Source: Deinococcus terrestris
GTDB taxonomy: Bacteria; Deinococcota; Deinococci; Deinococcales; Deinococcaceae
Reading direction: 5' to 3'
Assembly (NCBI RefSeq): GCF_009377345.1
Contig: NZ_WBSL01000001.1
Coordinates: 372,001-436,000, forward strand
DNA: 64,000 nucleotides
A program made the position numbers and the translations under genes. Below, one piece after another: positions 29,742-44,554 of this stretch (position 1 is its first letter; each line of letters opens with the position of its first letter). Under the pieces are notes generated by a model. That model worked only from the letters and a program-made list of their open reading frames with translations, was not told the origin of the DNA and did no database searches.

Positions 29742-30251
29742 TTAGCGCGGAGAGGGGGCGGACAGTTCGCCCCGCAAGCGCTCGCGCAGTTCCCCGGCCG
29801 AGTACGCCCGCGAGGGCAGGCGCACCAGCCGCAGCCCCGCCGACCGGAACGCCACATCCTTGACCGCGTCCCGGTGCTGCTGCTTCTCGCTCCCGTGCGA
29901 GGCCCCGTCCAGCTCAATGGCGAGCACCGGGCGGTAGGCCGAGGCGCCGTCCACGATCAGAAAGTCCACGTGCTTGTCCCGCAGCCGTGCGTAGGTCGCC
30001 TGCCGCCCCTCCTGCACGGTGATCTTGAACAGGTCGTTCAGCCGCACATTGGGAAAAACCCGGTAGGAGGTGCCCACCAGCGCTTCCTCCAGCGCCCCGA
30101 AGAAAGCGTGCTCGTCCCGGCTGAAGAAATACCGCTTGACCTCCATGGGGAGGCGGTCGGGTACGGTGCCTGACGGGGATGGCGGGGCGGGGTGGGGGCG
30201 GGGCGTTTCCCGAACACCGAAGAGGCTGGCGAGACAACCAAGAGGGGCCAT
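29742..30251 (-). CDS. DUF2726 domain protein
   Basis: The 169-residue protein carries a DUF2726 domain: KRYFFSRDEHAFFGALEEAL, then VDFLIVDGASAYRPVLAIELDGASHG, and a C-terminal LRERLRG helix. The D...ELDGxxH pattern resembles the Vsr/endonuclease-like fold, so a nuclease role is possible, but the family is uncharacterised. I start it at ATG 30251 because TAGGCT (minus strand, 30259-30264) is 7 bases upstream. An internal start at 30146 (MEVKR) would also contain the whole domain. It lies upstream of the MoxR-VWA pair but has its own promoter. Confidence 0.75.
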   Translation of the reverse strand: MAPLGCLASLFGVRETPRPHPAPPSPSGTVPDRLPMEVKRYFFSRDEHAFFGALEEALVGTSYRVFPNVRLNDLFKITVQEGRQATYARLRDKHVDFLIVDGASAYRPVLAIELDGASHGSEKQQHRDAVKDVAFRSAGLRLVRLPSRAYSAGELRERLRGELSAPSPR

Positions 30252-30440
30252 GCGGCTGAGCCTAGCGGCCAGGTGTAGGGGAAGGGGACGCATCTTCGTT
30301 GCCCCGCTGCCCGCGTACACTGGGCCGAAACGCCCATCTCCCCTTATCCCCTCCCGCTATACTTCCCTCCAATTCTTTGACCCGGTTCAATTTGCCAGTG
30401 TCCACTCCCTCTGCCGCGCCCATCTCAGGAGGCCCTGCCC

Positions 30441-33683
<3,243 letters not shown>

Positions 33684-33700
33684 TTCCGTCCCCTTCCAGA

Positions 33701-33726
33701 GCGCCGTCCTCGGTGGGCGGCGTTTT
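33701..33726 (+). terminator. Intrinsic terminator after the FadF-like gene
   Basis: CGCCGTCC and GGGCGGCG pair with one G-T match around TCGGT and are followed by TTTT. It lies 18 bases after the stop codon. Confidence 0.75.
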
Positions 33727-33781
33727 GCTGTGCGGCCTGCCTGGACGCGAAGCAGCCTCAGCCCGCGTTAAGATGCCCCCC

Positions 33782-34627
33782 ATGACCATCGCCATCGTCA
33801 CCGACTCGACGAGTGACCTCAGCCCGCAGCTTTGCACCCAGTACGGGATTCGCAGCGTGCCGCTGTACGTTCACTTCGACGGCCAGATGTACAAAGACGG
33901 GCTGGAAATTACGCCTGCCGACCTCTTCGCCGGAATCAAGGCGGGCAAGAAGACCCCCAGCACGTCCCAGCCCAGCCCCGCCGAGTTCGCCGCCGTGTAC
34001 GAGGAGGCGCTCCAGTCGGCCGACGAGGTCCTGAGCCTCCACATCAGCGGGCAACTGTCGGGCACGGTGGGCAGCGCCCGGCTGGCCGCGCAGGACTTCG
34101 GCGGGCGCGTCACGGTGATGGACAGCCAGTCGGCCACGCTGGGCCTGGGCATGCAGGCGATCCGGGCGGCGCAGCGGGCGGGGGAGGGGCGCTCCATGAC
34201 TGAGCTCGTGAGCGAGCTGGAGCGGGTCGCACAGAAGACCGACATCCGCTTCACGGTGGATACGCTGGACTTTCTGCGGGCCAACGGGCGCATCGGCGGG
34301 GCGACGGCGCTGCTGGGCGGCCTACTGAACATCAAGCCGATCCTGACCGTGCGCTCGGGCCGGGTGGAGGCCGCCGGGCGCGTGCGCGGCAGCAAGAAGG
34401 TCGTGCAAGACCTCGTGGACCACATCCGCAAGTATGCGGAGGCCAACGGCGGCGCCCGCGTCACCTTCCTCTCGACGCTGGGCGGCGAGGCAACCCTGGC
34501 GGAGATTCGCGCGGGGGTGGCGGGCGTAGCGTTCGAGGATCTCGGCGACCACTACATCGGCGCCGTGATCGCCACGCACGTGGGGCCGGGGACGGTCGGT
34601 GCGGCCCTGGAGCCGTTGACGGCCTAG
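33782..34627 (+). CDS. DegV family fatty-acid-binding protein
   Basis: The 281-residue protein begins [17 protein letters not shown], with the DSTSDL motif of DegV proteins. It also has [33 protein letters not shown] and [17 protein letters not shown], which bind a fatty acid carboxylate (FakB-like). These proteins present fatty acids to FakA kinase in phospholipid synthesis. I start at ATG 33782: TAAGAT (33769-33774) is 7 bases upstream, and the earlier ATG at 33773 overlaps that promoter box. A FakA partner is not in the window. Confidence 0.9.
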   Translation: MTIAIVTDSTSDLSPQLCTQYGIRSVPLYVHFDGQMYKDGLEITPADLFAGIKAGKKTPSTSQPSPAEFAAVYEEALQSADEVLSLHISGQLSGTVGSARLAAQDFGGRVTVMDSQSATLGLGMQAIRAAQRAGEGRSMTELVSELERVAQKTDIRFTVDTLDFLRANGRIGGATALLGGLLNIKPILTVRSGRVEAAGRVRGSKKVVQDLVDHIRKYAEANGGARVTFLSTLGGEATLAEIRAGVAGVAFEDLGDHYIGAVIATHVGPGTVGAALEPLTA

Positions 34628-34630
34628 GCT

Positions 34631-35764
34631 GTGGCGCCACCCCCCGCCCTGCGCAACAAGGGGCGCTACGTGCTGCTGGCCCTCGCTCTCGCGGGGGCCT
34701 GGGCCGCGTGGCATCCCGATCCGGCTCCAGCTGCTGCTCCGCCCGACCTCGTGCCCGTCTCCGCTTCGGCGGAGGCGCCCGCCACGCCCTGCCTCGGTCC
34801 CGCCCCCGCCGCTGCACCGGCCCCCACCCCGCCCCAGGCCCTCAGCGGTCGGCTGGGCCTGTGGGTCGCCGAGATCGACCCCGCCACCCTGCGCCCGCTG
34901 CGGGCGGTGGCCCAGGTTCCCGACGGGGTGTTCCCGCTCGCCAGCACCTACAAGCAGGCCGTGCTCTGGGCGGTGCTGCGCGAGGTAGACGCCGGGCGGC
35001 TCTCGCCGGGCGAGCGCTTCAACGTGACGCCCGCCAGCCAGAGCCTCGGCGACTACCCCTATGACGGCAGCAATGTCCGCGACCTCACCGAGCGGATGAT
35101 TCGCCACAGCGACAACACCGCCACCGACCTGCTGCACCGCCGGGTGGGGCTGGGCGCGGTGCAGGCCCTCGCCGACGACCTCGGCCTGTGCCGCACCCGC
35201 CTGATTCTGCCCACCAAAGCGTGGTGGACGGCGCAGACGGGCTCGTCCCCTGCCTTTCTCGCGGGCACAGGCTGGGACAAGGCCACGGGTACCGAGCGCG
35301 CCCGACTGGCGACGGCCATCGACGCGGACGCCCAGCGCCTGCGGGCCGACGTGCTCCAGAACCGGCTGAACATCTACTTTGATGGCACCCCGGACCCGGC
35401 CGAGGACCTGCGGGTGCACAACCTCAGCACCCCCTACGAATTTGCCACGCTGCTCGCGCATCAGCACCTGCGCTCCGGCCTCTCGCCGGACAGCCTCGCC
35501 TGGCAGCGCGAGGTCGCGGCGATGGGCTACGGGCGCTCGGCCCTGCCCCCGGCGGTCGTCGGAAAGGTGACCACTTTTGCGGGCAAGGGCGGCAACGGCT
35601 GGCGGCTGCTGACCTACAGCGGCTACCTGCGCACTGAGGACGGGCGCCACGTCGTCTACGCCTTCATGCAGCACGGGGCCGATCAGACCTACACCATGCC
35701 CAACACCCGCCACGCCTTCGCCTGGATCGGGGCGGGGCTGAGGGCGGTGCTGGAGGAGCCGTAG
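34631..35764 (+). CDS. Class A beta-lactamase-like serine hydrolase, membrane-anchored or secreted
   Basis: The 377-residue protein has an N-terminal hydrophobic segment ([16 protein letters not shown]) and a Pro/Ala-rich linker. A serine-hydrolase domain of the class A beta-lactamase/DD-peptidase type follows. The active-site motif is [10 protein letters not shown] (SxxK), then [11 protein letters not shown] (SDN). The third motif is less clear ([10 protein letters not shown]), which weakens a prediction of beta-lactam hydrolysis. A cell-wall peptidase role is an alternative. It starts with GTG 34631, 3 bases after the degV stop, so the two genes are coupled. Confidence 0.8.
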   Translation: MAPPPALRNKGRYVLLALALAGAWAAWHPDPAPAAAPPDLVPVSASAEAPATPCLGPAPAAAPAPTPPQALSGRLGLWVAEIDPATLRPLRAVAQVPDGVFPLASTYKQAVLWAVLREVDAGRLSPGERFNVTPASQSLGDYPYDGSNVRDLTERMIRHSDNTATDLLHRRVGLGAVQALADDLGLCRTRLILPTKAWWTAQTGSSPAFLAGTGWDKATGTERARLATAIDADAQRLRADVLQNRLNIYFDGTPDPAEDLRVHNLSTPYEFATLLAHQHLRSGLSPDSLAWQREVAAMGYGRSALPPAVVGKVTTFAGKGGNGWRLLTYSGYLRTEDGRHVVYAFMQHGADQTYTMPNTRHAFAWIGAGLRAVLEEP

Positions 35765-35783
35765 GAATCTGGGATGAACAGGA

Positions 35784-35816
35784 GCCGCCCGGAGCATCCT
35801 TGCCGGGCGGCTTTCC
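35784..35816 (+). terminator. Intrinsic terminator after the beta-lactamase-like gene
   Basis: GCCGCCCGG (35784-35792) and CCGGGCGGC (35803-35811) form a perfect nine-pair stem followed by TTTCC. Confidence 0.85.
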
Positions 35817-35987
35817 CCACGAGCTTCCGGGGTCATGCGGTGGCTGTCCCATTCATTCTCGAACCGGGAAGGCGCCCGGAGGGAAACTTTCCCCCGGCCC
35901 CCGTCGTGGTCCTGCTCGCTCTGCAGCGCCGCCCCGCAAGTCCGCTCGGATTGAACAGAGATGGTCCCTGCTGGGCCGGAATCCGTA

Positions 35988-36995
35988 TCAGCCGCCCAGG
36001 CCCACCCGCTCCAGTTCGGCCGTGACCGCCGCGTCCAGCCGCTCGCGGGCCTCGGCGTACGGCCCCGTCAGGGTCGCGCCCGCTGCCGGGACGTGGCCGC
36101 CCCCACCCAGCGCTACCGCGATGTTCTGGGCGCTGACGCCCCCGCGCGAACGCAGCGACAGCTTGAGCCGGTCACCGTAGTCCTTGACCATCACGGCGAG
36201 GACCGAGCCCTCCGCGCCGCGCAGCAGGTTGACGTAGGACTCCACGTCCTCCCAGGTGGACCCGGCCCGCGCCAGCATCGCGTCGTCCACCCGGGCGAGG
36301 ACCACCCGTCCTCCGTGCAGGAACTCCATCGTGCTCAGGACCTCGCGCAGCAGCAGGTAGTAGGAGCGCGAATTCTGGTTCAGGTTGTCGTTGATCCAGC
36401 CCAGCCGCGCTCCATGCGCCAGCAGCCGCGCCGCCGACTCGAAGGTTTGCGGGGTCACGCTGTCGTAGCGGAAAGACCCGGTGTCGGTGTTCAGCCCCAG
36501 CATCAGCGGGGTGGCGATGGCCTCGGACCAGGGGGTACCCAGCGCGTCCACCACGTCGGCCACCATCATCGCGGTGGCGGGGAGGCTGGGGTCCACCAGC
36601 AGGGCGTCGGCCTGGCGGCGATTCGTGCCGTGGTGGTCGATATTCACGACTGGGCCGTCAAAGGCCGTGAGGTCCGCCCCCGCCACCCGCGCCGGGTCGT
36701 TGTTGTCCACGTCCAGCACGGCGGCCAGCGCCCCCTGCGGCCACTCGGAGAGCGCGGGGACGATCTCACCCTTCTCCACCAGAAAGCGCAGGTAGCGGGG
36801 GATCTCCATCGGCGCGGTGACTTCGCGCCCCAGTGCCCGCAGCGCCCGCGTCAGGCCCAGCACGCTGCCCAGCGCGTCCCCGTCGGGGTTCTCGTGCGAC
36901 AGCACCACGATGGGGCCAGGGTGCGCCCGCAGGCGTTCGGCCACGGCCTGCACAGCCTGCGGATAGGAGGGGGTCGCGTCGTTCATGCCCGTCAT
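35988..36995 (-). CDS. DHH/DHHA1 phosphoesterase (NrnA-like oligoribonuclease / pAp phosphatase)
   Basis: The 335-residue protein has the DHH motif in VVNIDHHGTNRR and the first acidic motif SHENPDGDALGSVLGL. The DHHA1 C-terminal block is LSLRSRGGVSAQNIAVALGGGGHVPAAG. These match NrnA-type enzymes that degrade short RNA and dephosphorylate pAp. The start is ATG 36995: TATACT (minus strand 37003-37008) lies 7 bases upstream, as in other leaderless genes here. The next in-frame ATG is 36986. The gene is divergent from the HAD hydrolase. Confidence 0.9.
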   Translation of the reverse strand: MTGMNDATPSYPQAVQAVAERLRAHPGPIVVLSHENPDGDALGSVLGLTRALRALGREVTAPMEIPRYLRFLVEKGEIVPALSEWPQGALAAVLDVDNNDPARVAGADLTAFDGPVVNIDHHGTNRRQADALLVDPSLPATAMMVADVVDALGTPWSEAIATPLMLGLNTDTGSFRYDSVTPQTFESAARLLAHGARLGWINDNLNQNSRSYYLLLREVLSTMEFLHGGRVVLARVDDAMLARAGSTWEDVESYVNLLRGAEGSVLAVMVKDYGDRLKLSLRSRGGVSAQNIAVALGGGGHVPAAGATLTGPYAEARERLDAAVTAELERVGLGG

Positions 36996-37092
36996 GGGGG
37001 CGAGTATAGGTGGGGCGTCTGAACCCGGAGGCAGGGGGGCTTGCGCCTGGCTTGATCGGTGGCTGCCCACTCCCCCTGCGCCACAATGCCCC

Positions 37093-37731
37093 ATGACCCT
37101 TCTGCATGGCCCCGCCGCCCGTCACGTCGCCTTCGACTGGGGCGGCGTCTTCACCGTCGGCACCTTCGACGGCCGCTCGACCGCCCGCCTCGCCGAGCGG
37201 GGCGGGATGCCCGTCGAGCACGTGCGCCAGAGCTACTTCCGGCATGTCCACCACCTGGAGGTCGGTGCCTGGACCCTCCCAGACTTCTGGGAGGTCCTGG
37301 CGGCAGAGACGGGCCTCACGCTGAGCTACCCCGAGTTCGAGGCGCTGTACCTCGGCAGCGTTCACGACAACGCGGCGATGTACACCACCCTGGCCCGGAT
37401 TCCGGCGGGGGTGCGGGTGGGCCTGCTGAGCAACAACTACCCCGTGGTCAGCGACCACCTGCGCCGCGACCCCCGCTTCGCGCGCTTCGACGCCCTGGTC
37501 TTCAGCAACGAGCTGCGTCAGAAAAAACCCCACCCGGACGCGTTCGCCGCCCTGCAAGGCGCGATGGGCGTCCCCGCCGCGCACACCGCGTTCGTGGATG
37601 ACGTGGAGGAGAACATTGAGGCAGCGCGGGCGGCGGGCTTTCACGGCCTGCTGTACCACCATGAGCACCACGCCGCGTTCGAGCGGGAGCTGGCGGGCTG
37701 GCTGGGCCTGCCTGTCCCCTCCGGTCCCTGA
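37093..37731 (+). CDS. HAD-superfamily hydrolase
   Basis: The 212-residue protein reads HVAFDWGGVFTVGTFDGRS at its N-terminus. The aspartate nucleophile is in FDWGGV, but the second aspartate usually two residues later (DxD) is a glycine. Other signatures are LLSNNYP (motif II, Ser/Asn), QKKPHPDAF (Lys of motif III) and AFVDDVEENIEAARAAGF (motif IV). It is therefore a HAD phosphatase or haloacid-type member with an altered nucleophile motif. Substrate unknown. It is divergent from the DHH gene, and its stop lies just before the aceB operator. Confidence 0.85.
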   Translation: MTLLHGPAARHVAFDWGGVFTVGTFDGRSTARLAERGGMPVEHVRQSYFRHVHHLEVGAWTLPDFWEVLAAETGLTLSYPEFEALYLGSVHDNAAMYTTLARIPAGVRVGLLSNNYPVVSDHLRRDPRFARFDALVFSNELRQKKPHPDAFAALQGAMGVPAAHTAFVDDVEENIEAARAAGFHGLLYHHEHHAAFERELAGWLGLPVPSGP

Positions 37732-37737
37732 CCTGCG

Positions 37738-37789
37738 GGTGGTGTACCTCCCGCACTGGTGTACTTCCGTGTCCCTCAGGTACACCACC
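37738..37789. promoter_or_regulatory. Perfect 12-bp inverted repeat with a third half-site, likely operator of aceBA
   Basis: GGTGGTGTACCT (37738-37749) and AGGTACACCACC (37778-37789) are exact reverse complements. A further half-site GGTGTACTT lies between them (37758-37766). The first two half-sites are 17 bases apart. The array ends 60 bases before the aceB start. The symmetry and three-site layout point to cooperative repressor binding, for example by a GntR/IclR-type regulator of the glyoxylate shunt. The regulator is not encoded here. The inverted repeat could also form a hairpin but has no T-tract. Confidence 0.75.
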
Positions 37790-37849
37790 TCTCGCGCCGG
37801 GTCATGCGGCCCACAATGCCTCAATCACCGCACGAGGAGGCATGGCCGC

Positions 37850-39427
<1,578 letters not shown>

Positions 39428-39439
39428 GCCGTCCGCTTT

Positions 39440-39453
39440 CAGCCATCAGCCAC
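39440..39453. repeat. Two-unit heptad repeat after aceB (CAGCCAT, CAGCCAC)
   Basis: A short seven-base pair lies in the gap between aceB and aceA. It fits the CCAG/CTGG heptad class but is only two units long, so chance is possible. Confidence 0.35.
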
Positions 39454-39501
39454 CGCGCCCCACCGGGCGAGGGCCGCCTCTCATACCCCAAGGAGATCAC
39501 C

Positions 39502-40797
<1,296 letters not shown>

Positions 40798-40884
40798 TCC
40801 AGAGCCGGAGAGGGGACCTTATGACAGCCGCGCGGGGGAGAGCCAGCAGGGTTTTCCCCCGCGAGATTGGGTATACGCTGAGGC

Positions 40885-41502
40885 ATGTTCGCTCTTCTCG
40901 CCGACGGTCCCCAGCCGCCCAACCCCGCGTTGGTTCGGTCGGTCGAGGTCGCCTTTCCGGGCGGACGGGTGGTGCGCGTTCCGGGTCCCGAGCCGATGGC
41001 CGACTTTCCGGCCAGTCCCGCCCAGACCCTGCTCTCCCCCCGGGGGGACGCGGCGGCGGCGCGCTTTTGCTGGGACCTTCCCAAGTACGGCTCGTGTCAG
41101 GTGCGGCTGGTGCGGCCCAGCGGCGCGGTGCAGGTGCTGAAGAACAGCAATGTGCGGCGGCTGCTGTGGACCCCGGACGGCCAGTACCTGATCGGGGCCG
41201 GGGTCAACACGGTGCGGCTGTGGAATCTGGTCGGCCGGGTGCGAACGGCGGTACCGACACCCGGTGAGGTTTACCCCCAACCCTTCCGGCGTCTGTCGCG
41301 GATTGCCGGGCTGAGCCTGTGGGGCCGCGACCTGTGCGTGCAAACAGAAGATCAGTGGTTCACCCCGACGGGGCAACAGGCGGGCCGCAGCATATCGGCC
41401 ACCCGCTATACCCTCCCGACCCTGCGTTCACTGCAGGTGCTCTCGTTTGTGGCCGCAGAGGGACAGCAAGCCCCGTGTGCCCTCCCTGTCACCGAGCCGT
41501 GA
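40885..41502 (+). CDS. Hypothetical protein with beta-propeller-like (WD40-type) character
   Basis: The 205-residue product contains strands such as VRRLLWTPDGQYLIGAGVNTVRLWN, which is a WD40/NHL-like blade pattern (the WTPDG-YL-AG--VRLW type). There is no signal peptide. It may be a short single-sheet relative or part of a larger propeller. TACGCT (40874-40879) lies 5 bases before the ATG and supports the start. The gene stands alone after aceA, and its 3' end is next to a terminator for the opposite strand. Confidence 0.6.
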   Translation: MFALLADGPQPPNPALVRSVEVAFPGGRVVRVPGPEPMADFPASPAQTLLSPRGDAAAARFCWDLPKYGSCQVRLVRPSGAVQVLKNSNVRRLLWTPDGQYLIGAGVNTVRLWNLVGRVRTAVPTPGEVYPQPFRRLSRIAGLSLWGRDLCVQTEDQWFTPTGQQAGRSISATRYTLPTLRSLQVLSFVAAEGQQAPCALPVTEP

Positions 41503-41510
41503 AGGTGGCA

Positions 41511-41536
41511 AAACAAAAAAGGCGGATGACTCCGCC
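41511..41536 (-). terminator. Intrinsic terminator after cdd (minus strand)
   Basis: On the minus strand GGCGGA and TCCGCC pair around TGAC (stem 41521-41536) and are followed by TTTTTTGTTT. It is 20 bases past the cdd stop. Confidence 0.85.
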
Positions 41537-41556
41537 CCTTTGCCGTTCAACGGCTT

Positions 41557-41991
41557 TTACTCCGCCCCCACCTCGTGCCCGTCGTCCCTGTCCTCCAGCC
41601 GGAAGCCGTGCGGCAGGAAGTCGCGGACCAGCCCGCTCACCACTTCGCCGTGGTGGTTGACGCAGACCACCTGTGCGTCGGGCGCGAACTCGAAGAGAAT
41701 CTGACGGCAGGCTCCGCAGGGACTCGCGGGCGGGCTGGCCTCGGAATAGACCACGAGGTCGGTGAAGGTGCGCCCTCCCGCCGTCGCCATCGCCTGCACC
41801 GCCGACTGCTCGGCGCAGCGGGCCAGGCCGTAGGAGGCGTTTTCCACGTTGGCGCCGAAAAAGACCCGGCCGTCGGGGGTCCGCAGGGCGGCACCTACCC
41901 GGAACCTGCTGTAGGGGGCGTAGGCCTGCCGGAACGCGGCTTTCGCTCCCTCCAGCAGTTGGGAATCGGCGGTGACGGGCTCAGGCGTCAC
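41557..41991 (-). CDS. cdd: Cytidine deaminase
   Basis: The enzyme deaminates cytidine/deoxycytidine in pyrimidine salvage. The 144-residue protein has NVENASYGLARCAEQSAVQAM (the CAE zinc ligand and catalytic glutamate) and SPCGACRQILFEF (the PCxxC zinc site). The start is GTG 41991, which overlaps the last bases of the upstream CBS-transporter gene (stop at 41981-41983). GAGGAG lies just before it, so translation is coupled. The longer frame to 42036 contains residues encoded within that upstream gene. Confidence 0.92.
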   Translation of the reverse strand: MTPEPVTADSQLLEGAKAAFRQAYAPYSRFRVGAALRTPDGRVFFGANVENASYGLARCAEQSAVQAMATAGGRTFTDLVVYSEASPPASPCGACRQILFEFAPDAQVVCVNHHGEVVSGLVRDFLPHGFRLEDRDDGHEVGAE

Positions 41992-43324
41992 GGGCGGGCT
42001 CCTCGTAGGTCTCGAAGACCATCGTCTCGGGGGCACGTTCCACGTGGACGCGGGTCACGCGGCGCTGATCGGCCTCTTCGACCGTGAAGACCCAGCCGCC
42101 ATGGACGAAATGCTGTCCGGGTTCCGGGATATCGCCGAAATGGTTGGTCATGAACCCCGACAGGGTATCGTACTCGCCGTCACCGTCCTCCAGATTGGTG
42201 CCCAGGCGCTCTTCGACCTCGCCCACTGTCAGGCTGGCGTCCATCAGGTAGCGGCCCTCGCCCAGCACCTCGATCAAGGGCAGTTCCTCCTCGTCGGTCT
42301 CGTCGTAGATCTCGCCCACGATCTCTTCGAGGGCGTCTTCCAACGTGACCAGGCCCGAGGTGCCGCCGAACTCGTCCACCACGATGCTGAGGTGCGACTT
42401 CTTTTCCCGCATCTTGGTGAGCAGGTCCTTGATCTTCATGCCTTCGGGCACGAAGAAGACGGGGCGCATCACGTCGGCGATCCGCACGGTGTCGAGTTCG
42501 TGCAGGTGCGCGAGCAGGTCGCCCGTATGCACGATGCCCACGATGTTGTCGGCGGTGTCCTGATACACCGGGACCCGCGAGTACCCGTGAATCGCGTTGA
42601 GGTCCAGCAGGTGCCGCAGCGGGCTGGACCCGTCCACGACCACCATGTCGATGCGCGGGGTCATGATCTCGCGCACGGTGGTGTCCGAGAGGTCGAAGAC
42701 GTTGTAGACGAGTTCCTTCTCGTCGTCCTCCAGCACGCCTTCCTGGCTCGACGCGCCCACGATCATGCGGATTTCCTCTTCCGAGTAGGCCGCGTGGTGT
42801 CCGGCGACGCCGCGCAGCCCAAAGAGGCGCACCACGCCGTTGCCCATCGCGTTCAGGCCCACGATGGCCCACTTGAACACCGCCGTGAAGATCAGCAGCG
42901 GCCGGGTGACCAGCAGCGACACCTGCTCGGAGCGTTGCAGCGCCCACGACTTTGGCGCGAGTTCCCCGAAGACGATGTGCAGGATGGTGCTGATCGCAAA
43001 CGCGAGGCCGAAGGAAATCGCGGTGATCTGGCCCTCGCTGAGCCCGGTGTCCCCCAGCAGCGGGTGAATCAGGTGCTCGATGGCAGGTTCGGCGACAAAG
43101 CCGATGGCGAGGCTCGCCATGGTGATGCCGAGCTGGGTCGCGGCGATGTACAGGTCGAGGTTTTGCAGCGCCCGCTGGGTGGCCTTGGCGGTGCTGTTGC
43201 CCTCGTCTGCGAGCTGGTCGATCCGGGTGCGCCGCACGCTGACGAGGGCGAACTCGGTCGCCACGAAAAAGCCGTTCATCAACACGAGCACGACGAGGGC
43301 GAGGATTCCGAGCAGATCATTCAT
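41981..43324 (-). CDS. CNNM/CorC-type CBS-pair membrane protein (hemolysin family)
   Basis: The 447-residue protein has an N-terminal CNNM transmembrane domain (MNDLLGILALVVLVLMNGFF, four helices). Tandem CBS domains follow (IMTPRIDMVVVD, YSRVPVYQDT, MRPVFFVPE, HLSIVVDEFGGTSGLVTLED), then a C-terminal CorC_HlyC transporter-associated domain (VGEVEERLGTNL). Such proteins are linked to Mg2+/Co2+ efflux or magnesium homeostasis, not proven haemolysis. I start at ATG 43324. It is first in an operon with cdd, and a long leader (about 170-220 bases) with a terminator-like hairpin precedes it. Confidence 0.88.
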   Translation of the reverse strand: MNDLLGILALVVLVLMNGFFVATEFALVSVRRTRIDQLADEGNSTAKATQRALQNLDLYIAATQLGITMASLAIGFVAEPAIEHLIHPLLGDTGLSEGQITAISFGLAFAISTILHIVFGELAPKSWALQRSEQVSLLVTRPLLIFTAVFKWAIVGLNAMGNGVVRLFGLRGVAGHHAAYSEEEIRMIVGASSQEGVLEDDEKELVYNVFDLSDTTVREIMTPRIDMVVVDGSSPLRHLLDLNAIHGYSRVPVYQDTADNIVGIVHTGDLLAHLHELDTVRIADVMRPVFFVPEGMKIKDLLTKMREKKSHLSIVVDEFGGTSGLVTLEDALEEIVGEIYDETDEEELPLIEVLGEGRYLMDASLTVGEVEERLGTNLEDGDGEYDTLSGFMTNHFGDIPEPGQHFVHGGWVFTVEEADQRRVTRVHVERAPETMVFETYEEPARDA

Positions 43325-43433
43325 GGGTGGGCGCACTCCATTTGCGCCTCGGCACGCCGCATGGCACATGCTGCCCGCCCGCCCACGCCGGAAGGGCGTG
43401 AGCGGCACGTCGGTTGCCGGTCGGGGGACCACA

Positions 43434-43456
43434 GTAAAAATGCCGCCCGCAGGCGG
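43434..43456 (-). terminator. Hairpin with T-tract in the leader of the CBS transporter gene (dgkA terminator or attenuator)
   Basis: On the minus strand CCGCCTGCGGGCGG forms a tight stem (43443-43456) followed by CATTTTTACT. It is 130 bases after the dgkA stop and about 110 bases before the CBS-protein start. TAGACT/TAGAGT boxes lie upstream (43502-43516). Confidence 0.65.
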
Positions 43457-43586
43457 TCTTCACCGGGCGTCAGGGCAGAGCCAGAACTGGGAGGCTCCAT
43501 AACTCTAGGCAGTCTACCACAGACCCGGCCCAGCCTCCGCGCAAGTCTCGTGCCCAGGGGATGCTCAGGGCCGCGCCCGCCGCCCA

Positions 43587-43967
43587 CTACCCCGTCAAGA
43601 GTCGCAGCAGGGGCGGCCCCAGCACGGCCAATCCGACCCCCAGCGCCCCCAGGCTGGCGACCAGCACGGCCCCCGCCGCCGCGTCTTTCGCCACCTTTGC
43701 CAGCGGATGCCACTCGGGCGAGGCGAGGTCCACCACCGCCTCCAGTGCCGTATTCAGCAGCTCCACGCTCAGGACCAGCCCGCAGGCCAGCAGAATGGGG
43801 GAGAGCGGCACGCCCAGCCCCAGCGCCAACCCCAGCGCCAGCACGCCCGCCCAGACCTCGATGCGGAAGTTGGCCTGCGTGCGGTAGACGTGCCGCACCC
43901 CGGCCCACGCAAAGCCCGCCGAGCGCCACCAGCGGCTGGGGCTGAGAGCCGAGCCGTCCGACCTCAC
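43587..43967 (-). CDS. dgkA: Diacylglycerol kinase (DgkA-type, small membrane kinase)
   Basis: The 126-residue membrane protein has three hydrophobic helices and the family motif SVELLNTALEAVVDL, which contains the catalytic glutamate and asparagine. The N-terminal amphipathic part is RSAGFAWAGVRHVYRTQANFRIEVW. It phosphorylates diacylglycerol or undecaprenol. The start is GTG 43967, one base after the ybeY stop codon (TGA C GTG), so the pair is translationally coupled. This ybeY-dgkA order is common in bacteria and supports the assignment. No evident terminator of its own; the hairpin at 43434 may serve. Confidence 0.9.
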   Translation of the reverse strand: MRSDGSALSPSRWWRSAGFAWAGVRHVYRTQANFRIEVWAGVLALGLALGLGVPLSPILLACGLVLSVELLNTALEAVVDLASPEWHPLAKVAKDAAAGAVLVASLGALGVGLAVLGPPLLRLLTG

Positions 43968-43968
43968 G

Positions 43969-44451
<483 letters not shown>

Positions 44452-44503
44452 GGGTCAAGGATAGGGCAGACGGACGGCGGGCCACGGCTGGCTGCGGGCC
44501 AGA

Positions 44504-44531
44504 GGAAAACCTCCAGCGTGGCTCTGGAGGT
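44504..44531 (-). terminator. Intrinsic terminator after the MMPL gene (minus strand)
   Basis: ACCTCCAG and CTGGAGGT pair around AGCCACG (44509-44531) and, on the minus strand, are followed by TTTTCC. Confidence 0.8.
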
Positions 44532-44554
44532 CTGGATTCATGGGCGGGTGGCCG

